Shown here one piece after another: positions 1-10,570 of a stretch of DNA of 64,000 bases. The position numbers and the translations under genes were made by a program. Location of the stretch: contig CM063243.1 of NCBI GenBank assembly GCA_032158295.1, positions 2,232,001-2,296,000 of the forward strand. The letters run 5' to 3'. Below the pieces are notes generated by a model. The model was not told the DNA's origin, searched no databases, and saw only the letters and a list, made by a program, of their open reading frames with translations. The stretch's first letter is position 1; every line of letters starts with the position of its first letter. Origin of the DNA: Pycnopodia helianthoides (lineage: Eukaryota > Echinodermata > Asteroidea > Forcipulatida > Asteriidae).

Positions 1-570
1 ATGAATTAAACTACACCAAGGGAATGTGACGGTAAGTTTGAGTGAAGGCAACCAGGGTAGATTTATGAATTAACAACTGTCTTAATGTTCAGGAGTTTAC
101 CTTACCTTTTATGAAAGAAAAAGCATTTCATCATGCACTATTAGAAATTGTGTTAACTGCAGGTCCCACTAAAGGTGCTTGGTTGTTCAATCATGATTCC
201 TTGATGTGTAGCATGCCTGGAAGACATTTGATGTTTCCATTATGGGGATGAGTAGCTCTTCTCAAACTCTGAAGCCTTCATAAGACTGTAATGAAAGTTA
301 TGTGCTACACGCTTGGTTGTAGGACATCAGCTTTCTGTGAATGGTTAAAATAAACAAATGTATAGAGGTGACACATTAGGGTACATGAAAAAAGGGAAAT
401 AATTAATGAACTGGCCCTCCCCTGATGGTATCACTTTGCCCTTGTCAAAAAAATATAATAAGCCATGAAATCAAATTATTTGCTAAAGTAGCCTACATCT
501 GCCTTAATTTGCATCAGATCTGATTTGCCTGAATGGTAACATTCAAACTGAAATTTACGAGTGCTTTAAG
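1..570. repeat. Paralogous block, copy 1
   Basis: This block aligns by eye along most of its length with 9845-10400, and its start also matches the DNA around 13790-13825 and 14397-14470. Shared landmarks are the phrase accaagggaa near the start, the ggtgcttggttgtt segment near 175 and the acattagggtacatgaaaaa segment near 371. On the minus strand it holds a degraded version of the short reading frame seen at 9964-10278, with an in-frame stop. It is duplicated, probably non-functional DNA. Confidence 0.6.
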
Positions 571-574
571 TCAA

Positions 575-650
575 GAAAAACGTTAAGCAAAATCTCTGAC
601 GATGGCAAAGACAAAAAGTTACTAATAACTTTTTGTCTTTGCCTTCGCCT
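575..650. repeat. Small insertion forming a perfect 18 bp hairpin
   Basis: Positions 604-621 and 626-643 are perfect reverse complements of 18 bases, separated by four bases. The paralogous block at 10399-10420 runs straight from its agtccagaaagac stretch into tttttcacacag, so this segment of about 75 bp is extra here. It behaves like a small insertion carrying a strong stem-loop. Confidence 0.65.
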
Positions 651-739
651 TTTTCACACAGACTGTTTTTACTTGTGTTATTTTAACGGAGAAGTGGTGG
701 GGAAACAGAACAACCCGCGAAAAATGACCTTTTTTTGAC

Positions 740-1060
740 CACGTGGGTCGGTAGTGATATGTCCTTGTTGAATAGTGCCAGGTCGTAGGTTGTCGTGAAG
801 ATGAGAGGTGTTTTGCGGTTTTGTTGTGCTTCCCCTTTCTAATGAATCAAAGTTGCCCGTTCATGATCTGTGATCTTTGTGTTCAACTTCATCGTGGGCG
901 TATTGGTGGTTTCAGTGGGTTTGGTAAAGACTCTGGTGTCTAGTATAGGCCTACCTGTTTCCCGGAACCTATTACCTTTGAATACGGTAAGGTCGAGATA
1001 GCTGATTGAGCAGTTTGAGGCCTCAAAAGTGAATTTGAGGGAGGGGTGTAATTGATTCAT
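740..1060 (-). pseudogene. Reverse transcriptase C-terminal fragment (Penelope-like)
   Basis: The frame at 839-1060 encodes a segment typical of the region after the palm: FTFEASNCSISYLDLTVFKG, then LDTRVFTKPT. After a stop at 839 another frame continues with NRKTPLIFTTTYD, also typical of this family. The usual hypothetical connection, with the YxDD palm, is absent between this and the upstream fragment, so the enzyme is dead. Confidence 0.65.
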
Positions 1061-1756
1061 GGTAAATTTTTAGTATTCTTCAATATTGTGCATCCGCTGA
1101 TGATGTGTCTACCAATGAACTGTTCTCCTGGTGGTGTATTTTTGGTAGAAAGTACATAGTCGGGCACGCCAGTTTCTGTGTGAGGGGTCAAGGTACTCAT
1201 AATGTTTTGAGGTTGATCGATGCTTTGGTTAACCATCTTTGTGAGAGCATTGTGGACCAACTGACTTGTCTCTTGTGTAATATCTTGTTCTGGCTCTTCA
1301 TAATGCTGAGAACTATGATGGCGGTAGCCTACGGTCAGATAGTGAGTAAGATTCACAATGCAGATTCCTCTGCCTTTGACATATGGTGTGATCACGATTT
1401 TGTTGTTGTTTTTCAACTGAGATAAAGATGATATTTGTTTTTTTGTCATATTGTTTGTTTGTTGTCTCAAACAAATATGAGCAAGTTCAAATTTGGTGGC
1501 TTCCAAATGGTTCTCAAGTGTGAGACTAAATGTTTTTTGGAAGCCCTTGAAGGGTTTGGTTTTGGAGGTCTTAATGTGCATTAGATTTGTGACTCATCTT
1601 TCGGTTGAAGGTGTTTATGTCACTCAGAGGAGATCGGCGTGTAGGTTTGGCGGGGGCTGGAATGAAATTTAGACCTTTGCCCATTGCAATTTTCTGGTTT
1701 GTAGAAAGTTCAACATTGGATAGGTTTGTTACGAATTGTTCGCTTCTTGTTGCCAA
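1057..1756 (-). pseudogene. Reverse transcriptase N-terminal fragments (Penelope-like)
   Basis: Two overlapping frames together give the N-terminal part of a Penelope-like reverse transcriptase. The upper one (1571-1756) carries LSNVELSTNQKIAMGKGLNF, which matches the usual opening of these proteins. The lower one (1057-1581) carries LKNNNKIVITPYVKGRGICI and a degraded GRPIVSGC-like stretch (GRHIISGC). A frameshift joins the two. No intact RT can be read. Confidence 0.65.
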
Positions 1757-2016
1757 ATTGATTAATAGACCAAGTTATCTGTCTTGGGATAAAACAGAGC
1801 AATGGCGAGAGAAATGTTTTACCTTTCTATGGTTCTGTGACAGTGATCTCCTTCTTTTGTATTTGCGGTTAACCATTGTGGAAATAAAAGAGTATGTGGA
1901 CTGATAATAATAGTACGCTCAAATGAAGCAAAATAATATTAAACGAGATGACTTTATGGTAATAATCTCTTTTTGGAGGTTGTGGTGGTCTTGAAAAAGA
2001 CCATTGGTTTTTGAGG

Positions 2017-2346
2017 TCAGTGACTCTCTGTATGCTTTCGTTTATGTCCTCTAGCTGGTGCTTGTCTTGATCTCGTGAAGAACTTGAACAGTTTTGTGGA
2101 TGTTGTTAGTTCCTCGTCTGCCTTGAACTCCTTCTTGATTTGTTCCTCCGCTGCTGTTCCTGCTTCTGCCAATCTTGCCTCTATGTCGATCTGAAATTTC
2201 TTACATTGGTCCAGGGTGAGCTCTGCAGATGAGACACACACTTTTGTCTTGAGGCTTTTCCAGGATTCCTTGAAAGTATCCTCGTAGGCCAAAAGACAGT
2301 GTGGGTGTGGTGGTCTTGCTTGTGAGCTGATGTAGGCCAGTGGCAC
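2017..2346 (-). pseudogene. Upstream ORF fragment of the Penelope-like element
   Basis: This is an open frame of about 109 codons, immediately upstream (in the minus direction) of the reverse transcriptase fragments. It is charged and probably helical (many K, E and A), ends in a basic stretch (RSRQAPARGHKRKHTESH) and shows no catalytic motif I recognise. I assign it to the element only because of its position and orientation. Confidence 0.4.
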
Positions 2347-2574
2347 CTTGACCCGGACTGCCTTGGTCGATCAGTTATCTGTTACCACAGGGAAAGGATT
2401 CGGTACTGGATGGTGACAGATTCAAAATATCTGCTGAGTCGAAGGTTGGTGTCTTGGGTCTTGCTCTGGCTCAGGACTTGATTCTTGATCTTGCATAGGA
2501 GACTCTTGCGTTGGAAGCTGAAAAAGGCACTGGGATTTAAGGAGGCTTTTGCGAGAAGGCTTGCTTAGTTTATG

Positions 2575-2760
2575 CAAAATTAGCTTCCAGCCTTTTATAA
2601 AAAAAAGGAGTAGGTGGTTTTGGGTTTTTTCTAAGACAACCGGCTGGCCTTTTTTTCAAGATGGTTGCCAGCTTTCGTTCTGATTTTTTTGTGTGTGTTT
2701 GCTGAAGTAAAAACAAAAAAACAATGTTATGTACTTTAAAAGAGGCGGCCTCTAGAAAGG
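2575..2760. repeat. Dispersed repeat shared with 49390-49545
   Basis: Both places share, in the same order, a poly-T-rich stretch, the phrases gacaaccggc and caagatggtt, and an ending like ggcggcctctag or ggcggcttctaa. I know no coding content for it. It looks like an old dispersed element. Confidence 0.5.
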
Positions 2761-2952
2761 AAGTGGGCGGGGACGCTTAACATGTATTTTTTAATTTGGC
2801 CTTAGAAGACGTGTTTACGAATGAGCGATGTCCTGGGAGATGGGTTGTTTACGTCTCCGTGCAGACGTGTACAAGATTACAAAGGCAATCAGAACCTGTG
2901 TGCTCCAGGGTTGGAAGGGGGTTGCGTCGGTATTCACAGGTCTTCGTAATTT

Positions 2953-4990
2953 TGCGATGCATGGAAGTTGTACAATGATGTGTTACATATGGAATAGCCT
3001 GCTTGTACTTTTCACTTATCCACCTATCGCTGACAAATATTTCACAAATTTGATGTCTCAGATGAAATTTTCTTAACTCCAGAATTAATTTTAATTTTGT
3101 TAATGTTTACATATTTTTCTCAACCAGTTAATGCCGGAAGGCATGTAAACACACACAACTTTTACGAACCAGAAAACTGACTCATTAACATGTTTTTGTA
3201 AACACCCATAACTTTTTCTTCTTTTTGGGTCCGAGTTCAAAGCCGAGTGTAGCTTGCACAGGTAATGCACTTACCATTACCATTCTTTAAAATAGCCACA
3301 TGATGAAGTGATTTTAAAGTCTAGAATCACCACCGTCCTAAATCTCTTGATGCATCTCAAATTAATGGTTGTTGATAAATTTACCTGTTGATGGAGAAAA
3401 CATCATTGAATTTTGACTCTGGGCAGCATACACATCAGGTATCCACTTTTGGAGAGGTAGACTTCATCTGACAATAATGGCATGTCTGTAGCTAGCCTAA
3501 ATGTAAATAGAAAAAGAAAAATAACAATAAAATAAATAAAATAATAAATAAAATAAAAACATAGTTTTGTGAAAGGGGTGTGATGTTGTTTTCCTTCAAT
3601 TTGATGATACTTAGACCATAGGAGGGCGCCATTCTAGTTATTTCGAAATAACTGCTTTTTTATTTTAATATTTCACGCTGGGCACGTCAAACCAGTCTGG
3701 TCTTCAGTAGATTGTGGTGGTTGATCACCACATTGTTGGCAAGATAGGAAGGGAACCCAACAAATTGTGGTTGTCAGAACCAGCTGTTGGTACTGGTGCT
3801 TGATTCATTTTAAAAAATTGAAAGGAGTTTTTTAATCTAAACTATGAGCAAGTTGAATTGTGGAAGAAAAATATTACACTCAAGGAGCATTGATTTTTAA
3901 AACACAAAGTTTGCAGTTAAATCCAGCAAAGTCCAGAAGTAGGGTAATCTATACGGTAAGCACTGTTTTGATCAGGAAACTAAGCGGATGTATATTTGTA
4001 GCCACATTGTCCACAAAGTCAGGTCTGGAACAAGGTACGGCCAAATATACAAAGTAGATTGGCAGTATTCATAGGGCTAACTTGTAACAATTTCAATACT
4101 TTGTAGTTAGCTCAAAGTGCCTTTCATATGTACACTTTCCAATAGGCTTTTTGTAATGCTGGTTGCGCACACGTTTTAACCCTGCGTGACAAAAAAAACT
4201 CACACACTGGCACCAACAGGTACTTTTTAAGTGTACGTTTTGATATTTCGTGTAATACATGTTTTTGAGGAACACAATCACGTTTAAATCGCCCAAACTA
4301 TTATAATAAAGACCCTTGTGACCAATAGAAATAAATTCTAGCCACTTTTCCTTTGAAAATAGCCCACATGTGTCTCTATTTATAGTTTATATCACTTTAC
4401 TCTCCCTTTGCCTACAACTCATGGAATTAGCATCTATGTTTGTTTACCAAAGACAGCCATAGTCCCCTTATCTATTTTGAATGGTCTTTCCCACTAGTCC
4501 AGTTGGCACAGTCTCACTTATTTGGCAAATTGATATACCCCCTCTTACAGTTCCACCGCGAAGTCATCTGACAACCAAATGGTTCACTTCACCTAGTAGT
4601 GACTATTACATTTAGGTCCAATGCTAAGTGATTGCTGTACAATTCCTATGGGAATACCAATTCTTATGGGAAAACAAGGTCATTAATTGATTTGTTTGTG
4701 TGAAAAACAACCCGGATGGTAACAAGACAGTTGGCATGCTATTTGGCTAGGTTTGGCTAGGTGAAGCTGAAGAATTTTGATTTATTTAGATTTAAAAAAA
4801 ATTAAATGGCGAAGTACTAATTGTTTAATTAAAAACAGACACTTGAAAAGTCCCTGATGGCACCACGAAGGGTTAAGGACCGTATTAGGTCACCATTGCA
4901 TAATGAAACAATTTAGAAGACAACATCATTGGAAAAACATTTTGCATAAAATAACTAAACAAAAGACGACCAAAGAATGCCTGAGTGGAA
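2953..4990. repeat. Paralogous block, left copy
   Basis: The block aligns with 14905-16690. Shared landmarks are cacctatcgctgac, the conserved 101 bp exon-like segment (3385-3485), accagtctggtc near 3692, ggtactggtgcttg near 3788 and aaaacgaccaaagaatgcc-like DNA near 4965. Identity by eye is high, with small indels. No long open frame is shared. The assembly gap begins 100 bp beyond its end. Confidence 0.6.
3385..3485 (-). other. Conserved 101 bp exon-like segment, copy 1
   Basis: On the minus strand this segment is preceded by an acceptor-like tract ending ctacag and followed by a donor-like gtaaat. It differs from the second copy (15727-15827) by about one base, while the surrounding duplicated DNA has changed more. 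All three reading frames contain a stop, so if it is spliced it may be noncoding, or used with internal splice sites. Confidence 0.35.
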
Positions 4991-5090
4991 TCCATGAGGG
5001 CGTCAACTTGTAACTTTGAAGGTTGCGTACAGTAATTTCGCATGAAAACAGCATGCTGTAAGCGACACGAAATAGACTCAGTCAGTTTTT

Positions 5091-5190
5091 NNNNNNNNNN
5101 NNNNNNNNNNNNNNNNNNNNNNNNNNNNNNNNNNNNNNNNNNNNNNNNNNNNNNNNNNNNNNNNNNNNNNNNNNNNNNNNNNNNNNNNNN
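5091..5190. other. Assembly gap (100 N)
   Basis: This is a run of exactly 100 N, the usual placeholder for a gap of unknown length. The left paralogous block ends just before it, so real sequence and distance across it are not known. Confidence 0.99.
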
Positions 5191-5251
5191 AGCAAGCCTT
5201 CCACCTTTTCATTGTTCATAGTTTTACAAGAAAAACAGAAAAACTAGAATT

Positions 5252-5275
5252 TAGTGTTTGTAGAAACAAACACTA
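5252..5275. repeat. Short hairpin (10 bp arms)
   Basis: The arms tagtgtttgt and acaaacacta are perfect complements with four bases between them. It lies in DNA with no recognised gene (5191-6570), so no role can be given. Confidence 0.5.
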
Positions 5276-5589
5276 GGTGTTCGGATGTCATTGGGGTCAG
5301 TGTTGTGTTAATGTGTGAACTATTTAATTAAATCGATGAAATTTCACAGAAGGTAAAGTGTAAATTTATTACATTCATACCTTTAGTTTACACAGGAAAT
5401 AAATGCTAGTGTTACTACTTAACGTCCGGTTTCAACCGGAAGACAAGGCCAAAAGAGGTCACACACTGTGTTTATTTTTGGAAGCCCCCACTGATAATGT
5501 ATAGATTGTTAAAGTCTTTTGCACGGTTCCTGAGTTACTATTTTTTCAAATATTAAACAAAAATTATTTTAATTTAATTCAACACCTGA

Positions 5590-5608
5590 TGACGTCATTT
5601 TGACGTCA
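5590..5608. promoter_or_regulatory. Two perfect CRE palindromes one helical turn apart
   Basis: TGACGTCA occurs at 5590-5597 and again at 5601-5608, so the two centres are 11 bp apart. This octamer is the consensus for CREB/ATF bZIP factors. No start site is visible nearby, and the sites may belong to an old repeat. Their use as an enhancer is inference only. Confidence 0.3.
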
Positions 5609-6573
5609 TGAATGCGGTGTCTTTTACAAGTGAAGAGCTACATTGTGTAACTATGTGCGAAGTTTGAAAGTTGTGTGATCTTGGGAAGCTGACAAAAATG
5701 CTCACATTTGGATAAGACTAACACAGCCCAATGCCAAATCAGGCTTTGTGTACTTTGAAACTTGTGATCAGTGTAGTGGAACAGACTGCCACAGTGCTCT
5801 TGCATTAAACAGTTTAAACGCAGGTAATCACATAAGTGGGCTTTTAAGTTGAATTAAGGTCAAATTGGTATCATCTCTATGCAAAAGTTTGAGGAGTCTC
5901 AAGGACCTACATCCTGATGTAAAAATGTTGCATTTGCTTGCGGACAAACGAAGCTGAGAAGAAGAATAAAAAATAAAAAATACAAACAATAACAGTGATA
6001 ACCCCTTTGGGCTAAAACACTAAAATTATTGCCAAATGACAAACTGAATTATTTGAACAAATTTTTAAATGAATTGTAATGCTACAAGAAAATGTAAAGT
6101 ACTAACTGTTTAATAACTGATACTGGGACTGGGTGTAAATACTATATTCCTACCACACACACAGATCCTTGTCATTTGATTGGTGAAATACGCATCATAT
6201 GTCATTTGTATTTTGCCATGTACAGTGCTGCGATGCTCCAAAATTTGATATAGGAGTCCTATATGAATAAAGGCAAGGCAAGTAATGGTCATGTCATGGT
6301 GGAAAAGGTTCATGGAGTGTCCATATTGCTTAGAAGTTTTTTTTTTAAATTGTCAGAGAATGGGGTGGACAAGTTTCCGAGTCTGTTTTGTGTTTACTGT
6401 GAAAAAAATACCAAATGACAAGGATGCATGTGTTAATTATGTATCACAAACATTGAATACATTTTTGGTTTTTGTATTTCACTGTCGAGAAATTGAATAG
6501 TCCAGATTTTACCTCGTGCAACAATGCACTCAAATGCATTCATTACTTTAGTATCATTTTTGAGGATTTATAC

Positions 6574-6665
6574 CTTTTACTGGAGAGTGCAGCTCCTTTA
6601 TCATAGGCTGGTCTTGGACATCTACTTGTTGGCGGGTAGATCTTTTTTAGAGATGGTAAGACTTC
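6574..6665 (-). pseudogene. Exon-like block A (frameshifted)
   Basis: On the minus strand the block follows an acceptor-like gttgtag and ends before gtataa. Its second half aligns with the block at 8763-8853: both read QQVDVQD, followed by a partly shared ELH.PVK ending. In that frame the first half has a stop caused by a one-base length difference, so this copy looks broken. I do not recognise the protein family. Confidence 0.3.
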
Positions 6666-7437
6666 CTACAACACAAACAAAATGCACATATTGCAATATT
6701 AGTGTTTTAAAACATTAAACATAATTAAAACAGTCAGTTTCAGACATATTGTTTTTATACCTTCAAAAATGAAGACCGAAAACCAACAATGAAAACAACA
6801 AATTACATTTTGGAGGAGCTTGTGCGTATCAGGATTATTTTGATTGTTACAATCAAAATAAGCAACTGTGATTTTTTGGACACGACAAACACCTGAAACA
6901 GTTCTCTTGAGGACTGGTGCTGGTATGAACTTTATTATCAGTGAGCTCTCAGAATGAAACTAATCTAGCAACGGCAGGAAAAACTTAAATTACCAAAAGC
7001 TAAAAGTCTGTCTTGATAATTGTGTTCGACATAAAGTGTTTTACAGGACTGTCCCAATCTCTTCTGCTGATGGAAAAACACAATCCAGCATGTCAACAAA
7101 GAAATATTTTTCAAAGGAATAAACTGTACAGACATCTATGAATTAAAATGCTACAAGAATAAAAGACCGATGCATGACCAATGTTTGAATGTCATCACAT
7201 GACTTATAGTGGGTACTACATCATCTCAGCTGATGGCCAAGATGTGCAAAGACTATGCTGTGACAGAATGAGTACACCGACAGTCCGCTTTTGTTTTGGT
7301 AAATAATAACACAGTTACTGAGCCTTTTATTAAAGTTGTATATTTTGACATTGATAATTTATATCACATGTATTCACATCACTGTTTCATAAATTACCAG
7401 TGTTCTACCACAAAAGAGGTTTATTACGAGTTATGCA

Positions 7438-7518
7438 CTACCGGCGTCGGACGATGATGTAGCCACCCACGGACTGGTATGCAACGAAGGAGTCCAACCT
7501 GTGGTATAGCCACCAGGT
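7438..7518 (-). CDS. Possible terminal exon, unknown product
   Basis: A short, GC-richer minus-strand stretch reads as 26 codons and a TAG stop, starting TWWLYHRLDSFVAYQSVGGY and ending in arginines. It directly follows an AG that could be an acceptor, though the pyrimidine tract is weak. The composition differs from the AT-rich surroundings, which suggests coding or former coding use. I do not recognise the product. Confidence 0.25.
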   Translation of the reverse strand, partial: TWWLYHRLDSFVAYQSVGGYIIVRRR

Positions 7519-7748
7519 CTTTTGTTTGAAATGTAAATCACTCTAATAAAAGTAAAGAGCGTTGGAAAAGTACGCATTTATTAGCCTTGCGGAATTTCAA
7601 ATAGACAAAAGAATGACAAAGTTTTGGAAAGCGTTTTCTATTTGATGATTTCATCTCTGAAATTGTGACATTCTTGTTTAGAAAAGTGTGTGATCGCACT
7701 CGTCTGTGTGAGCACCACATCAATAACATAATATTCCTTATAGAATTT

Positions 7749-7832
7749 TCAAGATTTGCTAGAACTGTCCTTCCTGGCTCTATTCAGCCACTCCGGTAAG
7801 GTCTCTGGTACAAACTCTGGAAGATTCTTCAT
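7749..7832 (-). CDS. Possible terminal exon of an unrecognised minus-strand gene
   Basis: The minus strand reads MKNLPEFVPETLPEWLNRAR followed by KDSSSKS and a stop. An AG just before AATCTTCC could be an acceptor with the tract tttcctttctc upstream. An AATAAA polyadenylation signal lies on the same strand near 7571-7576. With the exon-like blocks at 8094-8176 and 8763-8853 this could be the end of a small gene. Product unknown; the short open length makes chance possible. Confidence 0.3.
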   Translation of the reverse strand: MKNLPEFVPETLPEWLNRARKDSSSKS

Positions 7833-8093
7833 AGATTTTGAGAAAGGAAAGTCGTGATCGAATAAACAAATACAACAAACATCAAGTACTCAACAATGGC
7901 ACTTTCCTTTGGAGGATGCCTAGTTTGTTGATGTTTGATACCCACTATAGGTCATGTGACTTGGAAAGCGCAATCGGTCTTTCTGATATAAACTTGTGTA
8001 CCAGCGCAACATCGGCCATTCTTCAAAAATACTAGAGAGTTCAATTTGGTACTGGGTGTAAATAATAGTTTGTTTCACTTTTTAGGCATTTAC

Positions 8094-8176
8094 CTTTCAT
8101 TTGAGAGTGCTTGCAGCTCCTTTATCATCAGCCAGTCTTGTTCACGTGTAGAGCTCTGTTGAGATGGTAAGTCGTG
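8094..8176 (-). CDS. Exon-like block B, open reading frame
   Basis: The acceptor gttgcag is followed by 83 bases that stay open in one frame (HDLPSQQSSTREQDWLMIKE, then LQALSNE) and end in a good donor, AAAG|gtaaat. The segment is related to blocks at 6574-6665 and 8763-8853 (shared ATCTAC, AAGGAGCTGCA and AAAGGTA words). Repeated related exons with splice signals suggest a duplicated gene or exon array. The function is unknown. Confidence 0.35.
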
Positions 8177-8762
8177 CTGCAACACAAACAAAATGAATGA
8201 TTTGCAACATTAGTGTTTACAAACATTAAGCATCATTAAAAAATTTACTTTTAGAAATATTGTTTTTACTTGTGACTTTTGTGTTTACTTTCAATTAAAA
8301 ATATAAACAGAAAACCAAAAATGAAAAACAGCAAAAAGATGTTTTGTAGGACATTGTGCATATCAGAACTGTACTTATATTGTTGCTATCAAAATATGAT
8401 TTCAGAGGGGACATCAAATGACTGAAACAGTCATTGAGTGAAACTTTTAAGCAAATGGCTTGCAAAATGTTAAATACCAACAGCAAGAAAATTGTCTTGA
8501 TATTTGTGTCTAAACATAAAGCATTTCAAGGGAATTTGCAAATCTCCTCAATACCTGACAAAAAAAAAATCAACTCAGCCTGGCAACTCTGAAATGATTG
8601 ACAAACACACAAACATCTTTAAACGAACTGTAATGCTTCGCGAACATTTCTGATGATAACTTGTGTTTATACCAGACCAGCAACAGACATTCTACACAAC
8701 TACTAGAGAACTTTATTTGGGACTGGGTGTAAATATTAAAATTATACTCTTTAAGAATTTAC

Positions 8763-8853
8763 CTTTTACTGGAGTGTGCAGCTCATTCAGAACCACACGC
8801 CGATCTTGGACATCTACTTGTTGATGGTTAGATTTCTTTGAAGACTGGCAGAC
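8763..8853 (-). CDS. Exon-like block C, open reading frame
   Basis: After an acceptor-like atgtatag, 91 bases stay open for 30 codons, starting VCQSSKKSNHQQVDVQDRRV, and end AAAAG|gtaaat. Its end phase differs from that of block B, so the two would not be simple duplicates in frame. It may be a real exon of an unrecognised gene or a relic. Confidence 0.33.
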
Positions 8854-8954
8854 CTATACATAACAAAGATAAAATATTTTGAAAATGACATCATCCATTC
8901 AAGTTCCTCAATAAGTTATTTGAATCTTTTGTAAGTATTGTGACAGTATAACAA

Positions 8955-9548
8955 TAGAGAGGTTTTAGAAGGCTATGGATACGTATACGTCAACACTTTG
9001 TGTGTTCACGTGAAGCGTAACAGCGGCTTCATATTTTGCATGCCGTTGGCAACGGATACAGGAGCTCATACACGTACGTTAAAAAAAACGGATACTGTTT
9101 TGCTGATTTTTGTTGTTGTCTTTTTGCCTTAGATTAAAACAAATTTCCCCGGTATCGCTTTTAAAGGTGTCTTTCATGATATAGATAGAAATGTGTTTTT
9201 CATTTGTAAGCAAAACAAATTAAGAAAATGCGGTGCAAACAGGAACTCAATTTTGCCATGCTTGCTGGAAGTTTTCTTTACACACGTTTAGCGTGTGGGT
9301 CCAAAAACAAACATTTAAACAAAAATACTATTGAATAAAATTTTCAAAATGTAACAAGAACATCTACGAAAAGTTGTTTTGGGTTTGTTCGAGCAAAACT
9401 TATGCCGGCGTGTATCTATACTTTGGCCTAGGCCTGACATATAACTCTATGATTGCGAAACAAAATCTGACGCGCATCCAACGTGAACAGATATGGTTAT
9501 TGTATCTGTATCCATACACGTATCCGTCAGTTTGCAAAACCTCTCTAC
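8955..9548. mobile_element. MITE with imperfect terminal inverted repeats
   Basis: The left end carries agagaggttttagaaggcta and then ggatacgtatacg. The right end, read in reverse complement, begins agagaggttttgcaaactga and then cggatacgtgtatgg. The element is about 590 bp, with no transposase frame. The two ends make it a nonautonomous DNA transposon; the superfamily is not clear. Confidence 0.55.
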
Positions 9549-9844
9549 TGTTGGTAACAGGAACCTTACATCAGTTGTCTTTGGAACCAACGCAATCAAT
9601 CTCATCTTCCATAGTTTTTCTGTAAACACACCTTACAATGAAGTCAAAGTTTAATCAATTTGCCGTAATGTTTCTGTGTAATGAATGAAAAATGGTTTTG
9701 AAGGAACTTGTGCATATCAGGATTATTTTGATTGTGTTTATATTACTCACACCTTCCATAGCTTTAGACACAATGAAAATTAGATATTTGAACTTTCTCT
9801 TTGACCCCCACTTTCCCCAACCCCCGAATTTTCAGAGTCTGCCA

Positions 9845-10400
9845 CTAAATTGAACCACACCAAGGGAAAGAGATGGTAAATTTGAATGAAGGCAACTGGG
9901 GTGGATGTTCAGGAGTATTCCTTACCTTTTATAAAGGAGAGAGCAGATCATTGACCAGACTCATCATGCATTGTTAGGAAATTTGCTAACTGCAGGTCCC
10001 AGTAAAGGTGCTTGGTTGTTTATCCATGATTCCTTGATGTGTAGAATGCCTTGAAGACATTTGATGTTACCATTATGAGTTGCCTCTCCACATACTCTGA
10101 AGCCTTCAAGATTGTATTGAAAGGAATGTGCTACAAATACTTGTAGGACACCAGCTTCCTCATACTGTGAATGGTTACAAGAAACAAATGTATAGAGGTG
10201 ACACATTAGGGCACATGAAAAAAGGGAAATGTTTAATGAACTGGCCCTCCCCTGATGGTAACACTTTGCCCTTGTCAATAAAATCTAATCAGCCACTAAA
10301 TCAAATTTGCCAAAGTAGCCTACAACTACCTTAATTTGCATCGGATCTGGCTGTGCCTGAATGGTAATGTCTAAACTAAAATTGATGAGTGTTTTTAGTC
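9845..10400. repeat. Paralogous block, copy 2
   Basis: This block aligns with 1-570. On the minus strand it has an open frame (9964-10278, 104 codons) whose end, LLGPAVSKFPNNA, resembles the end of the exon-like block at 14466-14558 (LGPVVDKLPYNVQ). In copy 1 the same frame is interrupted. It may be a decayed exon of the minus-strand family proposed for 6.5-17.9 kb. Confidence 0.5.
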
Positions 10401-10570
10401 CAGAAAGACTTTTTCACACAGATATCCCCCTTTGTAGTCTGCCTCATTCACTAATCACTAACTTTTTCTCCATCTTTCTTCCTCTAATTGTGTCCTTTGT
10501 ATTTCCATCCTCTTGTGGTCAAACCAGCTCCTTCCCTCTATACCCCCTGTTGTGGGTACTGGTCAACTCA

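Larger units (their letters stand above)
700..2346 (-). mobile_element. Degenerate Penelope-like retroelement
   Basis: Several minus-strand reading frames line up, in the right order, with parts of Penelope-like reverse transcriptases. An upstream ORF (2017-2346) is followed by an N-terminal RT segment (1571-1756), a segment with the KGRGICIVN motif (1057-1581), a C-terminal segment with the ISYLDLTVFKG motif (839-1060) and a continuation with NRKTPLIFTTTYD near 745-833. The frames are broken, and the central palm with the catalytic YxDD motif is missing between about 1057 and 1060. The paralogous blocks at 10.4 kb and 14.9 kb lack this DNA, so it inserted into copy 1 between about 670 and 2950. 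Confidence 0.7.
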
